A DNA stretch of 64,000 bases, taken from Chersky-840 sp963794615 (GTDB lineage Bacteria > Actinomycetota > Acidimicrobiia > Acidimicrobiales > UBA8190). The DNA is taken from the NCBI GenBank assembly GCA_963794615.1, contig CAWCEP010000006.1, positions 558,001 to 622,000 of the forward strand, written 5' to 3'. Positions within the stretch are counted from its first letter, which is position 1; each line of letters starts with the position of its first letter. Positions 8,131-16,686 of the stretch are shown here, in pieces. The notes under the pieces were generated by a model. It had not been told where the DNA came from. It did not search any database and worked only from the letters and a program-made list of their open reading frames with translations. The translations under genes and the position numbers were made by a program.

Positions 8131-8854
8131 GACGCAGCGCCCCGCCTTCTACGCCGCCCAACGGGGCGGATGGCGCGACTGGTGGACGATCCTCCACCCG
8201 CCCTACACGGCGTGGCACCTCTCCTACGTGGTCATCGGGGCGACGATCGCACCCCACGTCCGCGTCGATCGCCTCGTGGGCACGGTCCTCGCCTTCTTCC
8301 TGGCGGTGGGGATCGCGGCGCACTGCCTCGACGAGCTCCACGGCCGTCCCCTCCGCACGCTCATCCCGGGACGCGCCCTGGTGGCCGCCACGGTGGTGTC
8401 GCTGGCGGGCGCGGTGGCCATCGGCGTGATCGGCGTGGTGACCGTGGGCGTGGTCCTCGTCCCCTTCATCGTGGTGGGCCCGCTCCTGGTCATGGCTTAC
8501 AACGCCGAGCTCTTCGGCGGCGCCGTCCACACCGACGCCGGGTTCGCGGCGGCCTGGGGGGCGTTTCCCGTCCTCACCGCCTACGTGGCCCAGGCGGGCA
8601 CGCTGCGACCGGCGCCCGTCCTCGTGGCCGCCGGTGCCTTCGCCCTGTCGTGGGCGCAGCGCAGCCTGTCCACCCCGGCCCGCCTCCTGCGCCGCTCGGT
8701 GCGGGGCGTGGACGGCACCCTGACCCTCGCCGACGGGACGGTTCGTCATCTCGACGACAAATTCCTCCTCGTCCCCCTCGAGCGTGCCCTCCGGGCCATG
8801 TCCTGGGGGCTCGTCACGTTGGCCACCGGATTGGCCCTGGCCCGGCTGACCTGA
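8123..8854 (+). CDS. polytopic membrane protein, possibly divergent UbiA-type
   Basis: 243 residues with about six hydrophobic segments: around 35-52, 60-72, 90-108, 112-132, 145-165 and a C-terminal one near 222-240. A conserved-looking acidic motif HCLDELHGRPL follows the second segment, where UbiA prenyltransferases carry their first Asp-rich motif, but the full NDxxD pattern is missing. The C-terminal third is soluble and Arg-rich. The GTG start lies inside the end of the menG-like gene, so the two are translationally coupled; a role in menaquinone or isoprenoid metabolism is plausible but unproven. Confidence 0.6.
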   Translation: MPETQRPAFYAAQRGGWRDWWTILHPPYTAWHLSYVVIGATIAPHVRVDRLVGTVLAFFLAVGIAAHCLDELHGRPLRTLIPGRALVAATVVSLAGAVAIGVIGVVTVGVVLVPFIVVGPLLVMAYNAELFGGAVHTDAGFAAAWGAFPVLTAYVAQAGTLRPAPVLVAAGAFALSWAQRSLSTPARLLRRSVRGVDGTLTLADGTVRHLDDKFLLVPLERALRAMSWGLVTLATGLALARLT

Positions 8855-8913
8855 GTCGGATACCGTCGCCCGCCTCGGGCGAATCTGTCGCACGACAAGA
8901 AAGGGTTGGTGTC

Positions 8914-9189
8914 ATGGCACTCGGCTTCTACTTCGTGCACGGTGGGTTCACGCCGGACAAATACGACTCGGTCATCAAGAAGCTCGAGGCCGCCGGGGCC
9001 GGATCCCCCAAGGGCCGCACCCTCCACGTGGCCCTCGAGTCCGACGGCGAGATCCAGGTCTTCGACATCTGGGATTCCCAGAAGGACTTCGAAGCCTTCG
9101 GCGAGACCCTCATCCCGATCCTCTCCGAAGCCGGCGTCACCCTGAACGACCCCATGGCGGCCACCGTCCACAACGTCATCAAGGGCTGA
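8914..9189 (+). CDS. small dimeric alpha/beta-barrel-like protein, function unknown
   Basis: 91 residues starting MALGFYFVHGGFTPDKYD, with no signal or membrane segment. The pattern of strand, helix (KYDSVIKKLEAAGAG), strand (HVALESDGEIQVFDIWDS), then helix (QKDFEAFGETLIPILSEAG) resembles small ABM/monooxygenase-like ferredoxin folds. Actinobacterial proteins of this kind are common and uncharacterised. An AAGAAAGG element precedes the ATG. It is convergent with the next SDR gene. Confidence 0.7.
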   Translation: MALGFYFVHGGFTPDKYDSVIKKLEAAGAGSPKGRTLHVALESDGEIQVFDIWDSQKDFEAFGETLIPILSEAGVTLNDPMAATVHNVIKG

Positions 9190-9237
9190 CGCCCTCGCCC
9201 GGGTCGGCCCCGACAAACCGGGCCGTCGCCGGGGGCC

Positions 9238-10003
9238 CTACTGCGCCTGCTCTGTGGGGCGGATGAGGATCTCGTTCACCGCCACGCGCCGGGGCCGCGT
9301 CACGATGTAGGTGATGGCGTCGGCGATGTCGTCGGCCTCCAACCGCTCCACTCCGGCGAACCGGGGCCGAAACGACTCGAGGATCTCGGGACGGTTGTGC
9401 GAGGCGAGCTCGGTCGCGGTCGCGCCCGGTTCGACCAACGAGACGCGCACGTGCCGCTCGGTGACCTCCTGGCGCAGCCCCTCGCTGAAGGCGCCGACGC
9501 CGTGTTTGGTGAGGTTGTAGACGGCACTGCCCGAGCGCGCCACGCGCCCTGCCACCGAGCTGACGTTCACCATGTCGGCCACGCGGCGCGGGCTGTCCTC
9601 CGCCGCGCCGAGCAGATGGGGCAGGGCGGCGTGCGCGGCAGTAGACGAGCCCCAGCACGTTGAGCTCCACCATCCGCTGCCACTCCGTCAGCGGCGCGTC
9701 CACCGCCGGGCCCAGGAGCATGACCCCGGCGTTGTTGACGAGCGTGTCGAGGCGACCGAGCTCGGCCACGGTCTGCTCCACGGTGCTGGTGGCCTGATGC
9801 TCGTCGGTGACGTCGGCCTCGATCACCACGGCCTTGCCCCCGCCGGCGCTGATGTCGGCGGCGAGGGCGTCGAGCCGATCCTTGCGCCGTGCCACCAGCG
9901 CCACGGCCGCCCCCTGGGCGGCCAGTGACGCCGCCGCGGCGGCGCCGATGCCGCTCGAGGCCCCCGTCACGAGGGCCACGGTGCCATCGAGTCGTTCGGT
10001 CAT
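9238..10003 (-). pseudogene. short-chain dehydrogenase/reductase (frameshifted as read)
   Basis: NAD(P)-dependent oxidoreductase of about 254 residues when repaired. The TGASSGIG cofactor motif and LVNNAGV are in the first frame; the catalytic Ser and YNLTK (NVSSVAGRVARSGSAVYNLTK) are in another. The first frame fails after LNVLGLVYC. Dropping one C in the CC of TGCCGCG (minus strand, about 9636-9640) gives LVYCAHAALPHLL and joins both halves. ATG 10001-10003 follows a strong AAGGAGG. It is downstream of a SRPBCC gene on the same strand. Substrate unknown; the indel is probably a sequence error. Confidence 0.75.
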
Positions 10004-10071
10004 GGTGTCCTCCTTGTTGTCGAACTTCGTTGTCGTCGAACTCGTTGTCGAACCTGTCAGGGTGCGGGGTG

Positions 10072-10562
10072 TCACGGTGCGGCTCTCCCCCGCCTCCGTA
10101 CTCGGCGTCGAGATGCCGGCGGTAGCCCGAGACGGTGGCGTCAACGACGCGATCGTGACCCCATCGCAAGAGGGGATACCCCACCCGCGCCGCGAGCCGC
10201 ATGGGTCGCTGTTTCATCTCGACGGTCCACGACACCTCGGCCACGGTGCCGGGATCGGTCGCCACGAGGACGAGGCGGGCCTCGCCTTCGAGGTCGCCGT
10301 GGACGGTGGCGTCGATGTGCTCGGGGCGCGCGCAGTCCCCGAGCACGACCCGGATCCGCATGGTGTAGGGGACGGGGGGCGACACCACGCCCGAGAGCAC
10401 CGACCCCTCCACCAGGCCGGGCCCCTCGAGGCGGAACTCCCGCAACCACGCCCACCAGGACTCGAATCGCTCGGCGTGCTCGATCGAGCTCCAGACGGCG
10501 TCGGGAGGGACGTCGAAGCCGAAGCGGCCGCGGTAATCGAAGACCGAGGTCGACCGGGCCAC
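10072..10562 (-). CDS. SRPBCC / polyketide cyclase-like protein (3' end frame uncertain)
   Basis: START/Bet v1-like hydrophobic-ligand fold. Visible elements are FDYRGRFGFDVPPDAVWSSIEHAERFE with its family WWAW patch, and AEVSWTVEMKQRPMR near the end. GTG 10560-10562 starts five bases after the preceding small gene's stop. As read, the frame has no stop until 9567, deep inside the SDR gene, which is implausible. Adding one C to the plus-strand run 10087-10091 would end the protein at a TGA at 10072-10074, giving about 163 residues and a gap of 68 bases before the SDR. I give that end as the likely one. Ligand unknown. Confidence 0.6.
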
Positions 10563-10566
10563 CGGG

Positions 10567-10779
10567 TCAGTCCCGGGCCGGCTCGTTGGGGTAGACGGCG
10601 CGGCACGCCGGGCACCACATCTCGACCTCGGCCACGGGCTCGGTGGGGCGCAGCCCGCCGTCCTCGTCGGCCTCGAGATAGACGCGGTGCACCGCCTCGA
10701 AGGGGCCGTCGGCCTCGCCGCAGCTTTCGCACGTCGCCCCTGGTGACGACCCGTTCCTAGCCACCGCGGAACGGTACAC
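10567..10779 (-). CDS. small double-CxxC zinc-ribbon protein
   Basis: 70 residues at most, with C17-ES-C20 and C56-PA-C59, a typical small zinc ribbon; the middle is acidic. The frame could start at GTG 10779 or at GTG 10764 (VARNGSS); neither has a clear ribosome-binding site. It lies five bases upstream of the SRPBCC gene and is divergent from panB, sharing a 67-base promoter region. Function unknown. Confidence 0.6.
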   Translation of the reverse strand: MYRSAVARNGSSPGATCESCGEADGPFEAVHRVYLEADEDGGLRPTEPVAEVEMWCPACRAVYPNEPARD

Positions 10780-10846
10780 TGGGAGGTCCTACCCGGTCCC
10801 GACGCCGCCGGCAGCCATCGTGCGCTGGACGGCAAGGAGGCCTCCC

Positions 10847-11683
10847 ATGGCACCCAAGGTCACGGTCCCCGAGGTCCGTTCGCGCAAGCGGGGTCGCGGC
10901 GCCCCGGCCCTGGTCATGCTGACCGCCTACGACACCCCCGGGGCCCGCATCGCCGACGCCGCCGGGGTGGACATGATCCTGGTGGGCGACTCGGTGGCCA
11001 ACGCCGTGCTGGGCCTGGCCGACACCCTGCAGGTGGACATCGGGGTCATGGCCCATCACGTCGCCGCGGTGGGACGGGCCTCGACCCGGGCCCTGGTGAT
11101 CGGGGACATGCCCTGGCTCAGCTACCACGTGTCGGTCGAGGACACCGTCCGCAACGCCGCCACCCTGGTGCGCGCCGGCGCCGAGGCCGTGAAGCTGGAA
11201 GGGGGACGGGCCCGGGTGCCAATGATCGAAGCCCTGGTCGCCGCCGAGATCCCGGTCATGGGCCACCTGGGGCTCACGCCCCAGTCCGTCCACACCATGG
11301 GCGGCTTCAAGGTCCAGGCCAAGGAGGCTGCCGCCGTCGAGGCCCTGGTCGACGAGGCCAAGGCCATCGTCGCCGCGGGGGTCTTCGCCATCGTCCTCGA
11401 GGGGGTGCCCGACGTGGTGGGGTCCCGGCTCACGGCCGAGGTCGACGTGCCGATCATCGGGATCGGCGCCGGGGCGGGGTGCGACGGCCAGGTCCTGGTC
11501 TTCCACGACCTGCTCGGCCTAGGCGTGGGCAAGGTGCCCAAATTCGTCCGCAGGTACGCCGACCTGGCCTCTCTCGCCGTGGAGTCGATCTCGGCCTGGG
11601 CCGACGACGTCCGGTCCGGGGCGTTCCCCTCCGACGCCGAGACCTACCACCAGCCCGCCGACCCGGGCCCCGGGGGGCACTGA
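10847..11683 (+). CDS. panB: 3-methyl-2-oxobutanoate hydroxymethyltransferase
   Basis: First committed step of pantothenate (coenzyme A) synthesis: transfers hydroxymethyl from methylenetetrahydrofolate to 2-oxoisovalerate. 278 residues, the usual length. Motifs are LTAYDTPGARIADAAG, the Mg-binding VGDSVANAVLG, the region DMPWLSY, and GHLGLTPQSVHTMGGF. The ATG was chosen for the AAGGAGG six bases before it; the longer frame to 10820 lacks this. A -10-like TACACT lies at 10775-10780. It ends 138 bases before rpsF. Confidence 0.95.
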   Translation: MAPKVTVPEVRSRKRGRGAPALVMLTAYDTPGARIADAAGVDMILVGDSVANAVLGLADTLQVDIGVMAHHVAAVGRASTRALVIGDMPWLSYHVSVEDTVRNAATLVRAGAEAVKLEGGRARVPMIEALVAAEIPVMGHLGLTPQSVHTMGGFKVQAKEAAAVEALVDEAKAIVAAGVFAIVLEGVPDVVGSRLTAEVDVPIIGIGAGAGCDGQVLVFHDLLGLGVGKVPKFVRRYADLASLAVESISAWADDVRSGAFPSDAETYHQPADPGPGGH

Positions 11684-11718
11684 CCCACCCGTCAGGTACC
11701 ATGGCCGCTGGTCACGGA

Positions 11719-11777
11719 CCGGGTCTCCACCCGGGACGGGCCGACCGACAGAACCCTGCTCCGCCGGGGGGCGGAGC
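11719..11777 (+). promoter_or_regulatory. two hairpins between panB and rpsF (terminator or ribosomal-protein leader)
   Basis: Hairpin 1 is CCGGGT (11719-11724), loop CTCC, ACCCGG (11729-11734). Hairpin 2 is an 8-bp stem, GCTCCGCC (11758-11765), loop GGGG, GGCGGAGC (11770-11777). No U-run follows either. They lie 36 to 140 bases after panB and 44 or more bases before rpsF. They could end panB transcription, or serve as an autoregulatory S6:S18-type leader, which is known upstream of rpsF in many bacteria; I cannot decide. Confidence 0.45.
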
Positions 11778-11821
11778 CCCGTACGCCGAGTGGCTCGGGT
11801 CCAGAGGGAGGTGAGCCGCGC

Positions 11822-12187
11822 GTGCGGCCGTACGAAACGATGATCATCTTCGACCCGGAGGTCGAAGAGGCGGCGATCCAGGGGGCCCTGGACAAGGCGC
11901 TCGAGGTGGTGCGCACCAACGGAGGCACGACGGGGACCGTCGACCGCTGGGGACGCCGCACCCTCGCCTACGAGATGAACAAGAAGCGTGAGGGCTATTA
12001 CGTGGTGGCGGAGTTCACCGCCGAGCCCAAGGCGTCGGCCGAGCTCGACCGGTTCCTGGTGCTGGCCGACGAGGTCATGCGCCACAAGATCATCCGGGTG
12101 CCGGACAAGGTGGCCGGCAGGGCACGGTCCAAGGCTCCGTCCCCGGCCAAGGTGCCGGCCGGGGACGCGGCCCGCAGCGCCGGCTGA
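11822..12187 (+). CDS. rpsF: 30S ribosomal protein bS6
   Basis: 121 residues, starts MRPYETMIIFDPE, the conserved bS6 opening, and contains WGRRTLAYEMNKKREGYYVV. It pairs with bS18 in the platform of the small subunit. The last 25 residues form a Lys/Pro/Ala tail common in actinobacteria. GTG start preceded by GGGAGGTGAGCC. First gene of the rpsF-ssb-rpsR-rplI block. Confidence 0.97.
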   Translation: MRPYETMIIFDPEVEEAAIQGALDKALEVVRTNGGTTGTVDRWGRRTLAYEMNKKREGYYVVAEFTAEPKASAELDRFLVLADEVMRHKIIRVPDKVAGRARSKAPSPAKVPAGDAARSAG

Positions 12188-12211
12188 GCCGGCAGCGGAG
12201 GAGGAAGAGAC

Positions 12212-12691
12212 ATGGCCAACGGCAACAACATCTCGATCGTGGGCAACATCACCCGCGACCCCGAGCTTCGCTTCACCCCCACCGGGCAGGCCACGGCCAC
12301 CTTCGGGGTGGCCGTGAACCGGCGCTGGCAGAACCGCCAGACCCAGGAGTGGGAGGAGGCCACGTCCTTCTTCGACGTGGTGTGCTGGCGAGAGATGGCC
12401 GAGAACGCCTCGGAGAGCCTGGCCCGCGGCTCCCGGGTGATCGTCACCGGCCGCCTCGAGCAGCGCTCGTGGGAGACCCAGGACGGCGACAAGCGCTCCA
12501 AGGTCGAGATCGTGGCCGACGAGATCGGCCCCAGCCTGCGCTGGGCGACGGCCCAGGTGACCAAGAACGAGCGGCGCGGCCCCGGTGAGGGCGCCCCGCC
12601 CCGCAGCGGTGGGGGCGGCTCCGACCGCCAGCCTGCCAACCAGGGCGCCGGCGGTGGCGCCGGCTACGGCTTCGACGAGGAGCCGTTCTGA
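12212..12691 (+). CDS. ssb: single-stranded DNA-binding protein
   Basis: 159 residues. The OB fold opens with NNISIVGNITRDPELRFTPTG and includes VNRRWQNRQTQEWEEATSFFDVV. A Gly-rich linker leads to the acidic tip GFDEEPF, the usual partner-binding tail. A GGAGGAAG ribosome-binding site precedes the ATG. Located between rpsF and rpsR as in most bacteria; 24 bases after rpsF. Confidence 0.97.
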   Translation: MANGNNISIVGNITRDPELRFTPTGQATATFGVAVNRRWQNRQTQEWEEATSFFDVVCWREMAENASESLARGSRVIVTGRLEQRSWETQDGDKRSKVEIVADEIGPSLRWATAQVTKNERRGPGEGAPPRSGGGGSDRQPANQGAGGGAGYGFDEEPF

Positions 12692-12694
12692 GCG

Positions 12695-13063
12695 ATGGCC
12701 GGTAGTCCCGACCGATCGTCCCGCCATCATCCCAAGCCCCCGGCCCAGCGCACCGCGCGCCCCGCGCCCGAACCGTGCGCGCTGTGCCGGGCCAAGGTGG
12801 TGTGGGTCGACTACAAGAACGTCACCCTGCTGCGCAGCTATCTGAGCGACCGGGGCAAGATCCGCGCCCGCACCGCCACCGGCACGTGCGTCCGGCACCA
12901 GGGTGAGGTCTCGGTGGCCATCAAGACAGCGCGCGAGCTCGTGCTCCTGCCGCGTGGCGACAAGAAGACCGCCTCGGTGCGTCACGGTCGTGACCGGTCG
13001 AAGGAACCAACAACGTCGGAGCCCGTCGAGATGGCGGGCGCAACCAGAGGTGGTCGGTCATGA
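12695..13063 (+). CDS. rpsR: 30S ribosomal protein bS18, with extended tail
   Basis: 122 residues against about 75-90 usual. The core from about residue 28 has C-ALC (zinc-binding, C+ form), VDYKNVTLLRSYLSDRGKI and CVRHQGEVSVAIKTARELVLLP. After this the protein continues for about 37 charged residues (KKTASVRHGRDRSKEPT and onward) where bS18 normally ends. Its TGA overlaps the ATG of rplI (ATGA). The tail may be genuine or come from an indel near 12950; with several indels elsewhere in this window, caution is justified. Confidence 0.93.
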   Translation: MAGSPDRSSRHHPKPPAQRTARPAPEPCALCRAKVVWVDYKNVTLLRSYLSDRGKIRARTATGTCVRHQGEVSVAIKTARELVLLPRGDKKTASVRHGRDRSKEPTTSEPVEMAGATRGGRS

Positions 13064-13509
13064 AGGTCCTGCTTCGCAGTGACATCTCCGGTGTGGGGAA
13101 GAAGGGCGACATCGTCGACGTGGCGAAGGGCTTCGCCCGCAACTACCTGTTCCCGACGGGCAGCGCCCTCGTCGCCGGCGACGGCATCGAGTCCCAGGCC
13201 GCGGCGATGCGCAAGTCGCGCGCGCTGCGCGACGCCCAGGACAAGGAAGAGGCGCAGACCGTCGCCGACGCCCTGAGCGCAAAACCCGTCACCGTCACGG
13301 CCCGCGCCGGCGCCGAGGGGCGGCTGTTCGGATCGGTGACGACCACCGACATCGCCGAGGCCGTCGAGGCGCAGACCGGCGCCGTGCTCGACCGTCGCAA
13401 GATCCAGCTCGCCGAGCCGCTCAAGTCGGTGGGCACTCACGTCGTGATCGTCCGGCTCCACGCCGATGTGGACGCCGAGCTGACCGTCGAGGTCGTGGCC
13501 GGCACCTGA
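13060..13509 (+). CDS. rplI: 50S ribosomal protein bL9
   Basis: 149 residues, the normal length. The N-domain has MKVLLRSDISGVGKKGDIVDVAKGFARNYL shortened here to its core GVGKKGDIV and GFARNYLFP; the connecting helix (about 45-75) and the C-domain with GRLFGSVTTTDIAEA follow. It binds 23S rRNA near the L1 stalk. The ATG overlaps the rpsR stop; the site AGAGGTGG lies upstream. Confidence 0.97.
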   Translation: MKVLLRSDISGVGKKGDIVDVAKGFARNYLFPTGSALVAGDGIESQAAAMRKSRALRDAQDKEEAQTVADALSAKPVTVTARAGAEGRLFGSVTTTDIAEAVEAQTGAVLDRRKIQLAEPLKSVGTHVVIVRLHADVDAELTVEVVAGT

Positions 13510-13601
13510 GCGACCCGGCGCCACCCGGCGCCGGTGGTGTCACACCCGTTCGCGACGCTGGGCCGGGTGCGACGATGTCCGCAGGGGACCGGGTCCCTCG
13601 G

Positions 13602-13709
13602 TTATCCCCAGGCGGTCCGTCACGATCCGCCTGTCGTCCACACCGTTGTCCACCGCATCGGGGCGGTTGTCCACGTTGAATTCGCAGGGTTGGCCTCTCG
13701 TTCCCCACA
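13602..13709 (+). promoter_or_regulatory. cluster of DnaA-box-like sites before dnaB
   Basis: Five near-consensus 9-mers in 108 bases, all in the same orientation: TTATCCCCA (13602-13610), TCGTCCACA (13634-13642), TTGTCCACC (13646-13654), TTGTCCACG (13667-13675) and TTCCCCACA (13701-13709). The actinobacterial DnaA box is TTGTCCACA, so three differ at a single position and two are weaker. No AT-rich unwinding element is evident. Possible roles are DnaA control of dnaB, or titration of DnaA near the origin. Confidence 0.55.
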
Positions 13710-13736
13710 GGCCGTCTAGGCCAGGGTGAGAGGACC

Positions 13737-15146
13737 ATGGCGCAGCCCTACGAAGAAGCACCCGTCCGCCGGCTCCACCCCGTCGGAGGCCGCGTCCCAC
13801 CCCACAACCTCGACGCCGAGGAATCGCTGCTCGGGGCCATGCTCCTGTCGCGCGACGCCATCGCCGCCGCCCTCGAGTGCTGCGTGGCCGAGGACTTCTA
13901 CAAGCCCGCCCACGGCCACGTCTTCGCCGCCGTCACCGCTCTCTACACGCGCGGGGAGCCCGCCGACCCCGTCACCGTCGCCGACGAGCTGCGCCGGTCG
14001 GGGCTGCTCGACGCCGTCGGTGACGCCTCGGTGCTGATCTCGCTGCAGATCAACACGCCGTCGACGGCGAACGCGTCGCACTACGCGCACATCGTCGAGG
14101 AGCACGCGCTGTTACGTCGTCTCATCGTGGTGTCGGGCGAGATCGCCGAGCTCGGCTTCAGCCTCCCCGAGGACGTGTCGGAGGTGATCGACCGTGCCGA
14201 GGCCATGGTCTTCGAGGTGGCGCAACGCCGCGTCGTCGACACCATGGCCCCGTTGCGCGAACTGCTCGCCGCGAGTCTCGACCATCTCGAGAACCTCTTC
14301 GAGCGCGGCGACACCATCACCGGCGTCCCCACCGGCTACGGCGATCTCGACGAGCGTCTGGCCGGCCTGCAGAAGTCGAACCTCGTGATCGTCGGGGCCC
14401 GTCCCGCCATGGGCAAGACGAGCTTCGCCCTCGGCATCGCCCAACACGCCGCGGTGCACGCTCGCGTCCCCGTCCTCGTGTTCTCCCTCGAGATGAGCCA
14501 CCTCGAGCTCACCCAGCGACTGCTGTGCTCCGAAGCCCACGTCGACGCCACCCGCATGCGCAACGGCCGCCTGCTCGAGTCGGACTGGCCCAAGATCTCC
14601 GACGCCATCGGACGTCTCGGGGACGCTCCCATCTATATCGACGACAACCCCAACCTCACCGTCATGGAGATCAGGGCCAAAGCCCGTCGCCTCAAGGCGC
14701 GCGAGGGCCTCGGCCTCGTCGTCGTCGACTACCTCCAGCTCATGAGCGGGCACACCAAGAGCCGGGCCGAGAACCGCCAGGTCGAGGTGTCGGAGATCAG
14801 CCGGGGGCTGAAGGTCCTGGCCCGCGAGCTCGACATCCCGGTGGTGGCGCTGTCGCAGCTGTCCCGAAACCTCGAGATGCGCCAGGACAAGCGGCCCGTC
14901 CTGGCCGACCTGCGTGAGTCGGGGTCCATCGAGCAGGACGCGGACGTGGTGCTGTTCATCTACCGCGACGAGATCTACAACCCCGACTCACCCGACCGCG
15001 GCACGGCCGAGATCATCATCGCCAAGCACCGCAACGGGCCCACCGGCGTGACCCAGCTCGCCTTCGTGGACCGCTTCACCGCGCTTCGCCGGCATCGCCC
15101 GGGTCTGAGCCCCCGCTCGCCTACGACTGCGGCGCTCAGCGCTTAG
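13737..15146 (+). CDS. dnaB: replicative DNA helicase
   Basis: Hexameric 5'-3' helicase that unwinds DNA at the fork and interacts with DnaG and DnaA. 469 residues as read. The N-terminal domain starts PPHNLDAEESLLGAML; the SF4 helicase domain has Walker A GARPAMGKTS, Walker B VVVDYLQLM, and DLRESGSIEQDADVV. No intein. The family usually ends TRFxN; here the reading gives DRFTALRRHRPGL. Removing one base near 15081-15084 gives DRFTRFAGIARV and a TGA at 15106-15108, so the true end is probably 15108. It is 227 bases after rplI, downstream of DnaA-box-like sites. Confidence 0.95.
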   Translation: MAQPYEEAPVRRLHPVGGRVPPHNLDAEESLLGAMLLSRDAIAAALECCVAEDFYKPAHGHVFAAVTALYTRGEPADPVTVADELRRSGLLDAVGDASVLISLQINTPSTANASHYAHIVEEHALLRRLIVVSGEIAELGFSLPEDVSEVIDRAEAMVFEVAQRRVVDTMAPLRELLAASLDHLENLFERGDTITGVPTGYGDLDERLAGLQKSNLVIVGARPAMGKTSFALGIAQHAAVHARVPVLVFSLEMSHLELTQRLLCSEAHVDATRMRNGRLLESDWPKISDAIGRLGDAPIYIDDNPNLTVMEIRAKARRLKAREGLGLVVVDYLQLMSGHTKSRAENRQVEVSEISRGLKVLARELDIPVVALSQLSRNLEMRQDKRPVLADLRESGSIEQDADVVLFIYRDEIYNPDSPDRGTAEIIIAKHRNGPTGVTQLAFVDRFTALRRHRPGLSPRSPTTAALSA

Positions 15147-16682
15147 CGCTCCACCGAGTCGAGGGGCGCGCTGTCGTCGTGGGGTGCCGTTCCGTCGAGG
15201 GGTGCGGGGTGGACGGAGCCGATCGGCGCCACGGTCGCCGACAGGGGCGCGCCGGCGTGGGCGCTCGCCAACGGCACGCGGACCCAGAAGGTGGCACCAC
15301 CGGTCGCGCTCGTCGGACCCGGGGTCCGACACCACCCCGACCGTGCCGCCATGGGCATGGGCGATGGCCGAGACGATGCTCAGGCCCAGCCCGACCCCGC
15401 CCGTGGCGCGCGCCCGGGTGAGGTCGGCCCGGTGGAAGGGTTCGAAGATGTGGGCCTGCTCGTCGACGTCGATGCCGGGACCGTGGTCGGCGACCTCGAG
15501 GCAGGCCGTCACCCTCTCGGTGCTGACGCGCACGTCGATGGGCGAGCCCTCCGGGGTGTGCTGCACGGCATTTGAGAGGAGGTTGTCGACGACCTGGCGG
15601 AGACGATCGGCGTCGCCCCTGACGGCGACGGGGCCGGGCGCCTCCACACTGATCACCCGCGCCGGGGCCCGCAGGCGGGCCGCGTCGACCGCGGCGGTCA
15701 CGACGGCGGTGAAGTCGACCTCTTCGAGCTCGACGGGGCGCTCGTGGTCGAGCCGGGCCAGCAGCAGCAGGTCGTCGACGAGCACGCTCATGCGGTTGGC
15801 TTCCTCGCGGATGTGGCGCATCGACGTGGCGAGGTCCTCGGGCCGGTCACGGGCGCGGTCGAAGAGCTCGGAGTAGCCGCGGATCGACGTCAGCGGCGTG
15901 CGCAGCTCGTGCGACGCGTCGGCGAGGAACCGGCGCAGACGCTCCTCCGACGCGGCCCGCGCCGCGAAGGCGCCCTCGATGCCGGTGAGCATCGTGTTCA
16001 ATGCGTTGCCGAGCTGGCCCACCTCGGTGCGCCCATCGGTGGACTCCACCCGGCGCGACAGGTCGCCCGCCGCGATGGCGCCCGCGGTGGCGGCCATCTC
16101 GTCGAGAGGACGCAGGTTGCGTCGCACGATCCACCACGCCAGGAGACCGAGCCCCAGCAACACCCCGACCGACACGAGGAGCTCGATGAGCAGCAGGCGT
16201 CCCAAGGTGTGGTGCAGGTCGTTGAGGGGGATGGCGACGATCCCCGTGTAGGGCACGCCGTCGACCGTGGTGGTGGCGACGAAGACGCGGTAGCTCACGG
16301 TGGTGCTCCCGCTGCTCCCCGAGGCGTCGAACAGCGCGGCGGCGCCACCGCCCGCCCCCGATCCCGTGAGCTGGGTGGGCAGGGTGGGCGCGGGCAAGGG
16401 GTCGAAGCTCGGGTTCGTCCCGCCGATGACGGTGCCGCTCAGGTCGCGCACCTGCACCCAGGTGCCCACGGGCGGGATGGCGCCCACCGATCGCCGGGCG
16501 CAGAAGGGCTCGGTGAGGCAGATGACGGCCTCGGTGGCGGGCCCCACCTCGGCCTGGAGCTGGGAGTCGACCTGCGAGAACAGATACGACCGCAGCGACG
16601 CGTAGGTGGCCACGTCCGCCGCCACCAGACCCACCGTCACGATGCCGACGAGGACGAGCAGCAGTCGCAGCCGCAGCGTCAC
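15143..16682 (-). CDS. sensor histidine kinase, PhoR/TcrY-like (frameshifted near its end)
   Basis: Membrane kinase partnered with the response regulator four bases upstream. Two transmembrane helices (about 6-27 and 160-182) enclose a periplasmic sensor of about 130 residues with a CLTEPFC disulfide candidate. HAMP follows (about 185-237), then the H-box ASHELRTPLTSIRGY with the phospho-His, N-box DNLLSNAVQHTPEG, DHGPGID and GVGLGLSIV. The frame is lost after SDPGSDERDR; deleting one base at about 15296-15302 gives RGATFWVRVPLA, the expected F/G2 end, and a stop at 15143. GTG start 16680-16682. Repaired length is about 512. Confidence 0.85.
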
Positions 16683-16686
16683 GGGA

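Noticed and set aside
9567..10853. A 428-residue protein combining the zinc-ribbon upstream region, SRPBCC and SDR antisense frames
   Set aside because: Only the SRPBCC part is protein-like; the tail reads the SDR gene in the wrong frame and is explained by one missing base in a C run.
13602..13709. Complete replication origin
   Set aside because: No dnaA/dnaN or AT-rich unwinding element; only box-like sites are present.
13737..15146. Possible intein in DnaB
   Set aside because: The protein has normal length and continuous helicase motifs; no intein motifs.
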